Assembly (NCBI GenBank): GCA_016702745.1
Contig: JADJDJ010000001.1
Coordinates: forward strand, 310,001-374,000
From: Chitinophagaceae bacterium
GTDB taxonomy: Bacteria > Bacteroidota > Bacteroidia > Chitinophagales > Chitinophagaceae
Reading direction: 5' to 3'
Length of the DNA stretch: 64,000 nt
The notes below the pieces were generated by a model, which had not been told where the DNA came from, made no database searches, and saw nothing but the letters and a program-made list of their open reading frames with translations. The first letter of the stretch is position 1; each line of letters begins with the position of its first letter. Position numbers and translations under genes: made by a program. Positions 25,944-35,167 of this stretch are shown one piece after another.

Positions 25944-26136
25944 TTTCAGGATGATACAGGACGGTTAGTAATCATCCCCTCAACTTGCCTGCTGCTATAT
26001 GAAAAATTGGAAACCTTTCTTCCCTTTTTTGATGTCCCGTTCTGCGGATATTATTCCTGTTTTCCCAATGAATGATGCTGATCATGTTTGCTGCCTGGCA
26101 GGCAACAATGAATTTGTCATTTCCAAAAACAGACAT

Positions 26137-29100
26137 ATGAAACAAACTGCAAAAACAACCAAACGACTGCTGCGGTTTTTGGTCCTGGTCCAGTTCCTGA
26201 TACTGACTGGCCAATCATTCGCGCAAAACATTACTGTAAAAGGCCGGGTGCTTAAGGATGACGGGCAACCGGTGCAAGGTGCTTCCGTTGTACTAAAGGG
26301 CACCAATTCAGGTACCACCACAGATGCCGATGGTAATTTCTCCATCAGCGCTGCCAATGGTGCTGTTATTGTAATTTCAAGTGTTGGGTACCTCACTCAG
26401 GAACTGACTGTATCCGGTTCAGACCTGAAAGTTCAACTCGTCAGCGACAGTAAGAGTATGGGCGAGGTGATCGTAGTAGGTTATGGTTCACAGCGAAAGC
26501 GTGATGTGACCGGTGCAGTAGCCACTGTAACCGGAGCAACATTAAGAGAAGTACCATCACCCAACCTGCTGAATCAGTTGAAAGGGCGTGCGGCAGGTGT
26601 CACTATCATCAGCAATGGCGCAACTCCCGGATCCCAGGGACAGATCAGGATCAGGGGTAACCGTTCCCTCACAACCAGTTCAGGTGCAAGTGATGCGTTG
26701 GATGGTCCATTAGTGGTTGTGGATGGAATTCCCTTTGGTGGATTAAATGATATTAACCCTGATGATATCGCCAGTTTGGAAATTTTGAAAGACGCATCTG
26801 CGACTGCCATCTTCGGATCCAGAGGTGCGGGCGGTGTGATCCTGGTAACCACCAAGAGAGGCCGGACAGGTAAAGCAGTTATTACTTATGATGGTTACCA
26901 TGGTGTCACCAAAATCATGGGTCAGTACAATGTCATGAATGGAACTGAATATGCTCAGTTTAAAGCGGATGCTGCCAAATATAACAGGACTAGTCCTGGT
27001 AATTCAGGCTATGCGCTTACTCCAAAAGAACAGGCAGCACTGGCAGCCGGCATCTCTACCGACTGGCAGAGTTTGATCTATACACCCGGTTTCATGACTA
27101 ACCATCAGATAGGACTACAGGGTGGTGTTGAAAATACCCAATATTCACTCGGACTTGGATATTTCAATGAAACAGGAATTATACCCGAGCAGGACTTTCA
27201 GCGCTTCAGTATCCGCGCTACGATTGATCAGAAAATCGGGAAGCATATAAAAATCGGTTTGAACTCACTGAACACACTTACTTACCAGAATAATCCCGGA
27301 GGTGGAGGTGTTCCAGGTGGCCTTGTCAGACTGACACCATTAGCCAGTCCTTATAATGCAGATGGAACGGTCAATCTCTTCCCTGCAGAAGGTTCCATTG
27401 ATGCGGCGCAGGTAAGTCCGCTGACGATCAAAACGAAAAAAAGTTCTTCTTTATCACGTACAAGATCTTTGAGGTCATTTAACAGTCTGTATGCTGAAGT
27501 GAATATCCTGCCTGGTTTAAGATACCGGTTTAATGCCGGTCTGAATGTCAGCCAGTCTAATTTTAACAGGTATAACGGACCGCTGACCTATTACAATACC
27601 GCAACGGTACAGTCTTCTTCCAGTGCTGAAATTGTGAACACGGAGTTCTGGAACTATAACCTGCAGCACCTGGTGTATTATGATAAAACATTTGCACAGA
27701 AACATAAAATCGGATTCACTGGTCTGTTTGAAGTGACCAAGGATCACTCCCTGGGAAGCCGTTTCAGCGTAACCGGAGTACCGGCAGATTATATCAGAAC
27801 CTCCAACTTCTCACTGGCCTCCGGTCAGCCTGTAGCGAATTCAGACTTCGGAAACAGTTTTGCTGAAACCGGACTGGTGTCTTTCATGGGAAGATTTAAT
27901 TATGCCTTTGATAGCAAGTATCTCTTCACCTTTACATTGAGAAGGGACGGTTCTTCCACATTATCTCCCGGTAACCAGTATTTCAACTATCCGGCAATCG
28001 GTTTGGGATGGAATATCTCTGATGAAAAATTCATGAGTGGACTGGATTTTGTAAATGATTTAAAATTAAGAGGGGGTTGGGGAATTTCCGGTAACAGAAA
28101 CGTGGGTGCTTATCAGACCCTCGGCGGACTTTCAGCCGGCTATTATAATTTCGGCACCAGTGGTGCTGGCCAGCAGTTAGGATATATTGTAACCAACCTG
28201 CCGGCACCAGATCTGGGATGGCAGTCAACTTCTCAATTTGATATTGGTCTGGAATTCGGATTATTTAGTAAAAGACTGACAGGTTCTATCGATTATTATC
28301 ATCAGAAAACAAAGGATATCCTCCTGAGTGTACTGCTTCCGCCCAGTAACGGAGCCGGATCCACACTTAAAAATCTCGGAAAGACAGAAGGCAAGGGACT
28401 TGAAATTTCCCTTTCCTATGATATTTTCAGAAACAGCAAAGGGTTTAACTGGAGCACTGATCTGATTTACTTCTTTAATAGAGAAAAAATCACCCAGTTA
28501 ACCAAGCCGGAAGAGAAAGCAAATATTGCCAATGGCTGGTTTGTAGGACAACCACTTACTGTTATTTATGATGTGAAGAAAATCGGAATCTGGCAAACAA
28601 GTGATGTAGGCCGCGGGCTTACTCAGCAAACTTCTCCGGTACAATTCCCGGGTCAGATCCATGTTCAGGATCTGGATGGTAACAATAAGATTGATGCGAA
28701 TGATCGCCAGGTGCTCGGAAATTTCCAGCCTAAATGGGAAGGAGGAATTACCAACAGATTCAGTTACAAAAATTTTGATTTAAATTTTGTTATCTATGCC
28801 CGGATGGGGATGAAAGTACTGGTTCCTTACCTTACGGGTAATTCCACCGGTTCAGGAGGTTTTGCCTTCTTTAACCAGAGCCGTGTGAACCAGGTGAAAG
28901 TGGATTACTGGACAGATACCAATCCAACCAATGCATTCCCGGCACCAGATGCCAATAGCGCCGTACAATGGTTCGGATCCACACTTGGTTACTATGATGG
29001 TTCCTTTGTTAAATGCAGAAGTATCAATTTCGGTTACACTTTCAGTAATAACCTGATTAAAAAAATCGGGGCCAGTTCTGCTAGGGTTTATATCAATGCA

Positions 29101-29298
29101 ACAAATCCATTTATCATTTACTCACCACTCGTCAGGGATAACCTGGTCCTTGATCCGGAAGGAAACAGCTATGCCGGAACCGGTACACTGAATCCGCAAG
29201 GGGCCAGTGAACGTGGTACACCCGAGCGTCAGATTGCGGTTAACATGAATAACCCTCCCGTAAGACAATTCACATTTGGTGTAAACCTCAAATTTTAA
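26137..29298 (+). CDS. SusC-like TonB-dependent outer-membrane transporter
   Basis: This 1053-residue protein from the ATG at 26137 starts MKQTAKTTKRLLRFLVLVQF, a signal peptide ending in SFAQ; an in-frame upstream extension of 46 residues would bury it. A carboxypeptidase-regulatory-like domain (KGRVLKDDGQPVQGASVVLK) spans about 33-110. The SusC plug follows with VIVVGYGSQRKRDVTGAV and LEILKDASATAIFGSRGA. The remaining residues form a 22-strand beta-barrel ending in FTFGVNLKF. It imports oligosaccharides across the outer membrane with the SusD lipoprotein encoded 11 bases downstream. The surrounding enzymes point to xylo-oligosaccharides with glucuronyl side groups. Upstream sites suggest LacI-type repression. 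Confidence 0.93.
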   Translation: MKQTAKTTKRLLRFLVLVQFLILTGQSFAQNITVKGRVLKDDGQPVQGASVVLKGTNSGTTTDADGNFSISAANGAVIVISSVGYLTQELTVSGSDLKVQLVSDSKSMGEVIVVGYGSQRKRDVTGAVATVTGATLREVPSPNLLNQLKGRAAGVTIISNGATPGSQGQIRIRGNRSLTTSSGASDALDGPLVVVDGIPFGGLNDINPDDIASLEILKDASATAIFGSRGAGGVILVTTKRGRTGKAVITYDGYHGVTKIMGQYNVMNGTEYAQFKADAAKYNRTSPGNSGYALTPKEQAALAAGISTDWQSLIYTPGFMTNHQIGLQGGVENTQYSLGLGYFNETGIIPEQDFQRFSIRATIDQKIGKHIKIGLNSLNTLTYQNNPGGGGVPGGLVRLTPLASPYNADGTVNLFPAEGSIDAAQVSPLTIKTKKSSSLSRTRSLRSFNSLYAEVNILPGLRYRFNAGLNVSQSNFNRYNGPLTYYNTATVQSSSSAEIVNTEFWNYNLQHLVYYDKTFAQKHKIGFTGLFEVTKDHSLGSRFSVTGVPADYIRTSNFSLASGQPVANSDFGNSFAETGLVSFMGRFNYAFDSKYLFTFTLRRDGSSTLSPGNQYFNYPAIGLGWNISDEKFMSGLDFVNDLKLRGGWGISGNRNVGAYQTLGGLSAGYYNFGTSGAGQQLGYIVTNLPAPDLGWQSTSQFDIGLEFGLFSKRLTGSIDYYHQKTKDILLSVLLPPSNGAGSTLKNLGKTEGKGLEISLSYDIFRNSKGFNWSTDLIYFFNREKITQLTKPEEKANIANGWFVGQPLTVIYDVKKIGIWQTSDVGRGLTQQTSPVQFPGQIHVQDLDGNNKIDANDRQVLGNFQPKWEGGITNRFSYKNFDLNFVIYARMGMKVLVPYLTGNSTGSGGFAFFNQSRVNQVKVDYWTDTNPTNAFPAPDANSAVQWFGSTLGYYDGSFVKCRSINFGYTFSNNLIKKIGASSARVYINATNPFIIYSPLVRDNLVLDPEGNSYAGTGTLNPQGASERGTPERQIAVNMNNPPVRQFTFGVNLKF

Positions 29299-29309
29299 AT
29301 CTTACAACA

Positions 29310-30879
29310 ATGAAAAAGATATTAATATTACTGATACCAGGCTTAACAATACTCGGAACGGGTTGTAAAAAAGTACTGGAAGAAAATCCCCAATCGATCA
29401 TTGTGCCTTCCTATTTTAATACGCCTTCCGGCGTTCTGGGAGGAATCGCTGGTGTATATAATGACATCAGATCCCAGTGGGGTACTGAGGGTTTTACCAA
29501 TGAAATGCAGGCTGGTACAGACGAGTTCATCCAGGGTGTAAGCTCTGGTGGTGCCACTTCGCATACTTATAATGGTTTGAACGGAAGTAATTTCGGCTCT
29601 GCATGGAGTGTGGCCTTCCAGGATATCAATACCCTCAATGCCCACTTCTCCTTTCCTGGGTAAGCCTGCAACAAAACCAGTGGCACAATTTCTTCTGGCG
29701 AAAGCATTACTCACTAGAGGCTGGCTGACTAATTCATCAGCAGATTTTACACAGGCTGCCTCTATTTGTTCTTCCATCATTGCCAGTAAAGCCACATATG
29801 GACTGGATCTTTGGGCGGATTACGGAGATGCCTTTGTTCCTGCCAACGATTATGGCAAAGAAACCATGTTTGTAAGTGATCACTCCATTGATCCGAAATA
29901 CGGTTATTATACTGTGGGTGGTGGTGCCAGTGGTGGTGCTGCACAAAACCTGTCACCCTGGTTTACCAACTGGAATTATCCCAATAACAGTGGAGTAAAT
30001 TCATTTAAAAATGGTTCCGGTGTGCTGATCAACAGCGGTACTTCCGGTATGATCCGTGATTCTTATTATGGTCGTCCATACATCAGAATGCGTCCCAACA
30101 GTTATTTCTGGCCATCGGGCCCCAATGCGGGAACAAACTATTTTCTTGACCGCGCTTTTACAGACCGGGCGAATGATTCAAGGTTTGCCAACAGTTTTTA
30201 TACTGTTTATATTTCTAACGTATCTATTACCAATTCAGCTACTGCCGCCAATAACAGCCGTGGTATCGGATACTCTACTGTAGTAGGTGCAGATACGGCT
30301 GTTTGGCTTCCCGATTTCGAAGTGGCCGGGGCTCCCCAATTTGTTGGTTCAAGACCTTTTAAAGGTATTGTTGCTCCACCCAGTCTCTGGAATAACGGGA
30401 TCTTCCCGGCCTTGAAAAAATTCATGGACCCCAGTCGCGGTGCTAACTTCAATGACCCTTCAACCAGACCTTGTGTTTTATACAGGTTCTCCGAAGTTTA
30501 CCTGATTGCAGCTGAAGCCTATTTCAAAGCAGGTGATAATATCAATGCTGCTGCTATGCTGAATGTGATCAGACAAAGAGCAGCGTTCAGAAAAACAAAT
30601 ACACCGGCTCAGAATACAACAGCCGCCACAGCTATGTTAATTACTCCTGCTCAGGTAACACTTGACTTTATACTGGATGAGCGTAGCCGCGAACTGTTTG
30701 GTGAGTGGCAAAGGTGGCATGACCTGGTTCGTACAGGCTCACTGGTAAGACGTGTTAAAGAATGGAATCCTGAAGCGGGTCCCTTTATTCAGAATTTCCA
30801 TGCCTTGAGGCCCATCCCGCAATCACAGATTGACCGGGTTGTGGAAGGACCTCCATTCCCTCAGAATCCCGGGTATTGA
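29310..30879 (+). pseudogene. SusD/RagB-like lipoprotein, disrupted (apparent internal deletion with frame change)
   Basis: The first frame (29310-29663) gives a lipoprotein signal MKKILILLIPGLTILGTGC with the lipid cysteine at 19. The SusD N-terminus follows and stops shortly after AFQDINTLNA. The second frame resumes at PTSPFLGKPATKPVAQFLLA and runs to 30879. It covers the C-terminal SusD features, including VLYRFSEVYLIAAEAYFKAG, LDFILDERSRELFGEWQRW and LRPIPQSQID. Family members normally have some 70-100 residues between these points, including the arginine-rich helical repeat (EARFLRA type), and these are missing here. The break is therefore probably a deletion of a few hundred bases that also changed frame, or an assembly collapse. 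If real, the SusC partner would lack its lid lipoprotein. Confidence 0.8.
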
Positions 30880-31066
30880 CCAATACAATGGGAAGGGATG
30901 ATCTCATTTCGGGAGACGGGGATTAAGCAATATGGCTTACCTCTTCTTCCGGAAGGGGAACTGTAAGGAAACCGGGGATGATCAGGTGCAATGGATTGGA
31001 ACTGATGCCGGGAAAATGTTTTGTTCAATTGTGTATCTTAAAATAGGCAGTTATATAGCAATCGAA

Positions 31067-31102
31067 AAGGAGGGGTGAATTCTTTCATCCTTCCTTGTTT
31101 TT
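31067..31102 (+). terminator. strong hairpin with T-tract upstream of xylB
   Basis: AAGGAGGGGTGAA at 31067-31079 pairs over 13 bp (two G-U) with TTCATCCTTCCTT at 31084-31096 around a TTCT loop, followed by GTTTTT. It ends 28 bases before the xylB ATG. It may end the susCD transcript or act as an attenuator in the xylB leader. Confidence 0.7.
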
Positions 31103-31129
31103 ATTTGTAATGGTTTTATTATTGCAGTT

Positions 31130-32632
31130 ATGCTATTACTTGGAATTGACATAGGAACCTCTTCGATAAAAGTCTCAGTGGTGGATGCACATTCCAGGAA
31201 ACTGATATCTTCCGCACAGTATCCGGAAATCGAAATGGATATCATTTCCCCGCAACCCGGATGGGCCGAACAGAGTCCGGATAGCTGGTGGGAACATACC
31301 AAACAAGCGATACTCAAATGCAATGCCACCGGAACCTATGATCCGCTGGAGATTGCTGCCATTGGAATTGCTTACCAGATGCATGGCCTGGTGATGGTGG
31401 ACAGTCAGCAACATGTACTCCGCAACAGCATCATCTGGTGCGATAGTCGTGCCGTGGAGACAGGCGATGAAGCCTTTGAAAAAATCGGTCATGAATTCTG
31501 TCTGGAACATTTACTCAACTCCCCCGGCAATTTCACCGCCAGTAAACTGGCCTGGGTGAAAGAGAATGAGCCGCAACTTTTTTCAAGAATTGATAAGATC
31601 ATGCTTCCGGGTGATTTCATTGCGATGAAATTCACGGATCAGATCACCACTACCGCCTCTGCCATGAGTGAGGGCGTGTTCTGGGATTTTAAAAATGAAG
31701 CCCTTTCAGAAGAAGTGAATAGCTATTTCGGATTCGGTAAATATTTATTTCCGGCAATTGAACCGGTATTTTCCATCCATGGACATGTAAAAGATACGGT
31801 GGCGGCCAGATTGGGATTAAAAAAAGGGATACCTGTTTCTTATAAAGCAGGTGACCAGCCCAATAATGCACTTTCCTTAAATGTACTGGAGCCCGGCGAG
31901 GTAGCCGCTACGGCGGGTACTTCCGGAGTGGTGTATGCCGTGAGTGACCAGCTCAACTATGATCCGGCTTCCAGAGTCAACAGTTTTGCACATGTGAATC
32001 ATACGGCTGCCAATAAAAGACTGGGTGTCCTGCTCTGCATCAACGGCTGTGGCATCACCAATCGCTGGATCAAAAAACTGGCTGCAGGTCCCATGAATTA
32101 TGAACAAATGAATGAAGCCGCTGCCGGCATCAAACCCGGTTCAGACGGATTGCAGGTGATCCCCTTTGGAAATGGTGCTGAAAGAATGCTGGGTAACCAA
32201 TTACCCGGAGGCGGTTTGCTCAACCTGGATTATAATATCCATAGTTCCGCCCACCTGTTCCGGGCCACCCAGGAAGGGATTGCATTTGCCTTCCGGTACG
32301 GGATAGATATTATGCGGGAAAACAATATATTTCCGTCCATTGTCCGGGCCGGCCAGGCCAATATGTTCCTGAGCCCGGTCTTCACAAATGCTTTTGTAAA
32401 TTCAACAGGTATTCCTGTTGAATTGTATGAGGGAGATGGCAGCATTGGTGCCGCCCTGGGTGCAGGCATCGGTGCCGGTTTTTATGGATCAGCAAAAGAA
32501 GCATTTGAAGGGAGAAAACCTGTGGAGATCGTTGAACCGGAACAAAACAGCAGCTATGATGATTTGTATGCGAAATGGAAGGAGACATTAATGAATACCA
32601 TCACTAAAACAAATGAACTATGTCAGTTTTAA
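31130..32632 (+). CDS. xylB: xylulokinase
   Basis: This 500-residue cytoplasmic FGGY-family kinase phosphorylates D-xylulose to xylulose 5-phosphate, feeding the pentose phosphate pathway. The N-terminal phosphate-binding loop is LGIDIGTSSIKVSV. The QMHGLV segment typical of xylulokinases is near residues 82-87. The KAGDQPNN motif near 239-246 carries the catalytic aspartate, and ATAGTSGVVY forms the second ATP loop. It is placed just before xylA, overlapping it by 13 bases, so the pair is translationally coupled. The hairpin at 31067-31102 separates it from susCD, so its own promoter or attenuated read-through is expected. Confidence 0.93.
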   Translation: MLLLGIDIGTSSIKVSVVDAHSRKLISSAQYPEIEMDIISPQPGWAEQSPDSWWEHTKQAILKCNATGTYDPLEIAAIGIAYQMHGLVMVDSQQHVLRNSIIWCDSRAVETGDEAFEKIGHEFCLEHLLNSPGNFTASKLAWVKENEPQLFSRIDKIMLPGDFIAMKFTDQITTTASAMSEGVFWDFKNEALSEEVNSYFGFGKYLFPAIEPVFSIHGHVKDTVAARLGLKKGIPVSYKAGDQPNNALSLNVLEPGEVAATAGTSGVVYAVSDQLNYDPASRVNSFAHVNHTAANKRLGVLLCINGCGITNRWIKKLAAGPMNYEQMNEAAAGIKPGSDGLQVIPFGNGAERMLGNQLPGGGLLNLDYNIHSSAHLFRATQEGIAFAFRYGIDIMRENNIFPSIVRAGQANMFLSPVFTNAFVNSTGIPVELYEGDGSIGAALGAGIGAGFYGSAKEAFEGRKPVEIVEPEQNSSYDDLYAKWKETLMNTITKTNELCQF

Positions 32633-33975
32633 CTGAGGAGCAATCTATCAATGTGGTAACAGGTAACAAAGAGTATTTTAAAGGAATCGGCAAAATTCAA
32701 TACGAAGGGCTGGAGTCAAATAACCCCCTGGCATACCGCTGGTATGATGAGAAAAGAAAAGTGGCAGGCAAGCCCATGAAAGAATGGTTGCGTTTTGCCT
32801 GTGCCTACTGGCATAGCTTCAATGGAAGTGGTGCTGATCCATTCGGTGAACCCACCCATTTATTTGCCTGGGATAAAAAAACAGATCCGGTAGAAAGGGC
32901 AAAGGATAAAGCAGATGCTGCCTTTGAATTTATCAGCAAACTTGGTCTTCCATACTACTGCTTCCATGATGTGGATGCGGTGGATTATACCAATGATATA
33001 ACAGAAAATGAAAGAAGACTGGCGGCCATCACTGCTTATCTGGGTGAAAAGCAAAAACAGAGTGGTGTAAAATTACTCTGGGGAACAGCCAATTTATTTA
33101 CCAACAGACGCTATATGAACGGCGCTGCTACAAATCCTGATTTTCATGTACTGGCCCATGCCGGTGCACAGGTAAAAGCGGCACTGGATGCTACCATTCA
33201 GCTGGGAGGAGAGAACTATGTTTTCTGGGGCGGAAGAGAAGGATACATGAGTCTGCTCAATACCAACATGAAAAGGGAGAAAGATCACCTGGCCATGTTC
33301 CTGCACAAAGCAAAAGACTATGCCCGTAAAAACGGCTTCACCGGTAAATTCTTTATAGAACCCAAACCCTGTGAACCCAGTAAACACCAGTATGATTATG
33401 ATAGTGAAACCGTGATCGGTTTTCTGCGCCAGTATGACCTTGCAGCCGATTTCAGTTTAAATATAGAAGTGAATCACGCCACCCTGGCCGGACACACTTT
33501 CGCCCATGAATTACAGATAGCCGCCGATACCGGTTTCCTCGGAAGCATGGATGCCAACCGTGGCGATTATCAGAATGGATGGGATACTGATCAGTTCCCC
33601 AATGATATCAATGAACTTACCGAAGCCATGCTGGTCATTCTCGAAGCGGGAGGATTTAACGGAGGGGGCATCAATTTCGATGCAAAAATCAGAAGAAACA
33701 GTACCGACCCTGTTGATCTGTTCTATGCACATATCGGTGGCATAGACAGCTTTGCCAGGGCCCTGATTACTGCGGATGCGATCTTACAACAATCTGATTA
33801 CAAAAAAATTCGCACAGACCGGTATGCCAGTTTCGATAGTGGATCAGGTGCTGCATTTGAAAAGGGACAACTGGGACTGGAAGAACTGCGGAATTATGCC
33901 ATTCAAAATGGTGAACCTGCAGTAAGCAGTGGTAAGCAGGAATACTTAGAGAATATCGTCAACAGATTTATCTGA
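32620..33975 (+). CDS. xylA: xylose isomerase
   Basis: This 451-residue cytoplasmic TIM-barrel enzyme interconverts D-xylose and D-xylulose. It is of the longer class II type. Visible signatures include YYCFHDVDAVD with the catalytic histidine region, FWGGREGY, FIEPKPCEPSKHQYDYD with metal ligands near residues 245-262, EVNHATLAGHTF, and GSMDANRGD with the second metal site. Together with the upstream xylB it forms the isomerase route for xylose. The gene overlaps xylB by 13 bases. The same locus also encodes enzymes of an apparent oxidative route, so xylose may have two fates here. Confidence 0.95.
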   Translation: MSVLTEEQSINVVTGNKEYFKGIGKIQYEGLESNNPLAYRWYDEKRKVAGKPMKEWLRFACAYWHSFNGSGADPFGEPTHLFAWDKKTDPVERAKDKADAAFEFISKLGLPYYCFHDVDAVDYTNDITENERRLAAITAYLGEKQKQSGVKLLWGTANLFTNRRYMNGAATNPDFHVLAHAGAQVKAALDATIQLGGENYVFWGGREGYMSLLNTNMKREKDHLAMFLHKAKDYARKNGFTGKFFIEPKPCEPSKHQYDYDSETVIGFLRQYDLAADFSLNIEVNHATLAGHTFAHELQIAADTGFLGSMDANRGDYQNGWDTDQFPNDINELTEAMLVILEAGGFNGGGINFDAKIRRNSTDPVDLFYAHIGGIDSFARALITADAILQQSDYKKIRTDRYASFDSGSGAAFEKGQLGLEELRNYAIQNGEPAVSSGKQEYLENIVNRFI

Positions 33976-34003
33976 TACCGTAACTCCGTTTTAATCTTCA
34001 GGT

Positions 34004-35149
34004 ATGACAATCAAATGGGTGCTGACCGGCTTAGTGGCAGTTGTACTCCTGGGTACAGCCTGCGACAGCAGTAAAAAATTGCCGGCAACCAGCCAATCGG
34101 CAAAAGGACTAAAAGATGCATTTAAAAAAGACTTCCTGATTGGCACTGCACTGAATACAGCACAGATACAGGGAAAAGATTCTGCTGCTGCCCGGTTGAT
34201 TCAGCAACAGTTTAATGCGGTTACCCCGGAGAATATCATGAAGGCAGAAATCATCCATCCCCAATGGAATGTATACAATTTTGAACTGGCCGATCAGATC
34301 GCTGCCCTCGGAAAAAAGCAGGGGATGAAAGTAAATGGTCATACCCTGATCTGGCATAGCCAGCTCCCGGCCTATGCCAGAAATATCCGGGATATTGATT
34401 CCTTCCACACTTTTTTTACCAATCATATCAGCACCGTTGCCGGCCGCTATGAAGGAAAAATTGCCTCCTGGGATGTAGTGAATGAAGCCCTGAACGAAGA
34501 CGGAACCATGCGTAAATCCATCTTCCTCGATAAACTGGGCCCCGATTTTGTGACCGACGCATTCCGCCTGGCACAAAAGGCAGCACCCACTACTGAATTA
34601 TATTATAACGACTACAATAATGAACAACCTGCCAAAAGAGAAGGTTGCCTTCAACTGATCCGAAAAATAAAAGAAGCTGGCGTACGCATCGACGGGGTAG
34701 GGATACAGGGGCACTGGCATATCGGTAAAATTCCTTTAAAAGCTATTGAAGAAAGTATTCTGGCCTACTCTGCATTAGGATTGAAAGTGATGTTCACGGA
34801 ATTGGATATTGAAGTGCTGCCCAGGAATTTTTCCGGAGCTGATGTCAGCCAGCGAATGGACAATAATCCAACCCTGAATCCCTATGTTAACGGATTGCCC
34901 GATAGTGTACAGCAACAACTCGCCAAAGATTATGAAGACCTGTTCCGGCTCTTTTTAAAACACAAAGACAAAATCACCAGGGTAACATTCTGGGGAGTGA
35001 ACGACGGACAATCCTGGTTGAATGGATGGCCGGTGAGGGGAAGGACCAATCACCCATTACTATTCGACCGCCAATACCGGCCTAAACCTGCCTATGAAAA
35101 AGTAATGAAGCTGAAAACAGAAACAGCAACTGAATCCCGGGGATTTTAA
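34004..35149 (+). CDS. endo-1,4-beta-xylanase lipoprotein, GH10
   Basis: This 381-residue protein has a lipoprotein signal (VAVVLLGTAC, lipid cysteine at 20), so it is membrane-anchored, likely at the outer membrane or periplasmic face. The GH10 barrel covers nearly all of the mature protein. The acid/base Glu161 lies in WDVVNEAL, the nucleophile Glu266 in TELDIEV, and GHTLIWHSQLP is at about 112-122. GH10 xylanases cut the beta-1,4-xylan backbone and tolerate side groups, producing substituted xylo-oligosaccharides. It sits between xylA and the sugar transporter. A second GH10 gene lies at 59758, with the same lipoprotein plan. Confidence 0.93.
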   Translation: MTIKWVLTGLVAVVLLGTACDSSKKLPATSQSAKGLKDAFKKDFLIGTALNTAQIQGKDSAAARLIQQQFNAVTPENIMKAEIIHPQWNVYNFELADQIAALGKKQGMKVNGHTLIWHSQLPAYARNIRDIDSFHTFFTNHISTVAGRYEGKIASWDVVNEALNEDGTMRKSIFLDKLGPDFVTDAFRLAQKAAPTTELYYNDYNNEQPAKREGCLQLIRKIKEAGVRIDGVGIQGHWHIGKIPLKAIEESILAYSALGLKVMFTELDIEVLPRNFSGADVSQRMDNNPTLNPYVNGLPDSVQQQLAKDYEDLFRLFLKHKDKITRVTFWGVNDGQSWLNGWPVRGRTNHPLLFDRQYRPKPAYEKVMKLKTETATESRGF

Positions 35150-35167
35150 TATATAAACGAAGCCATC

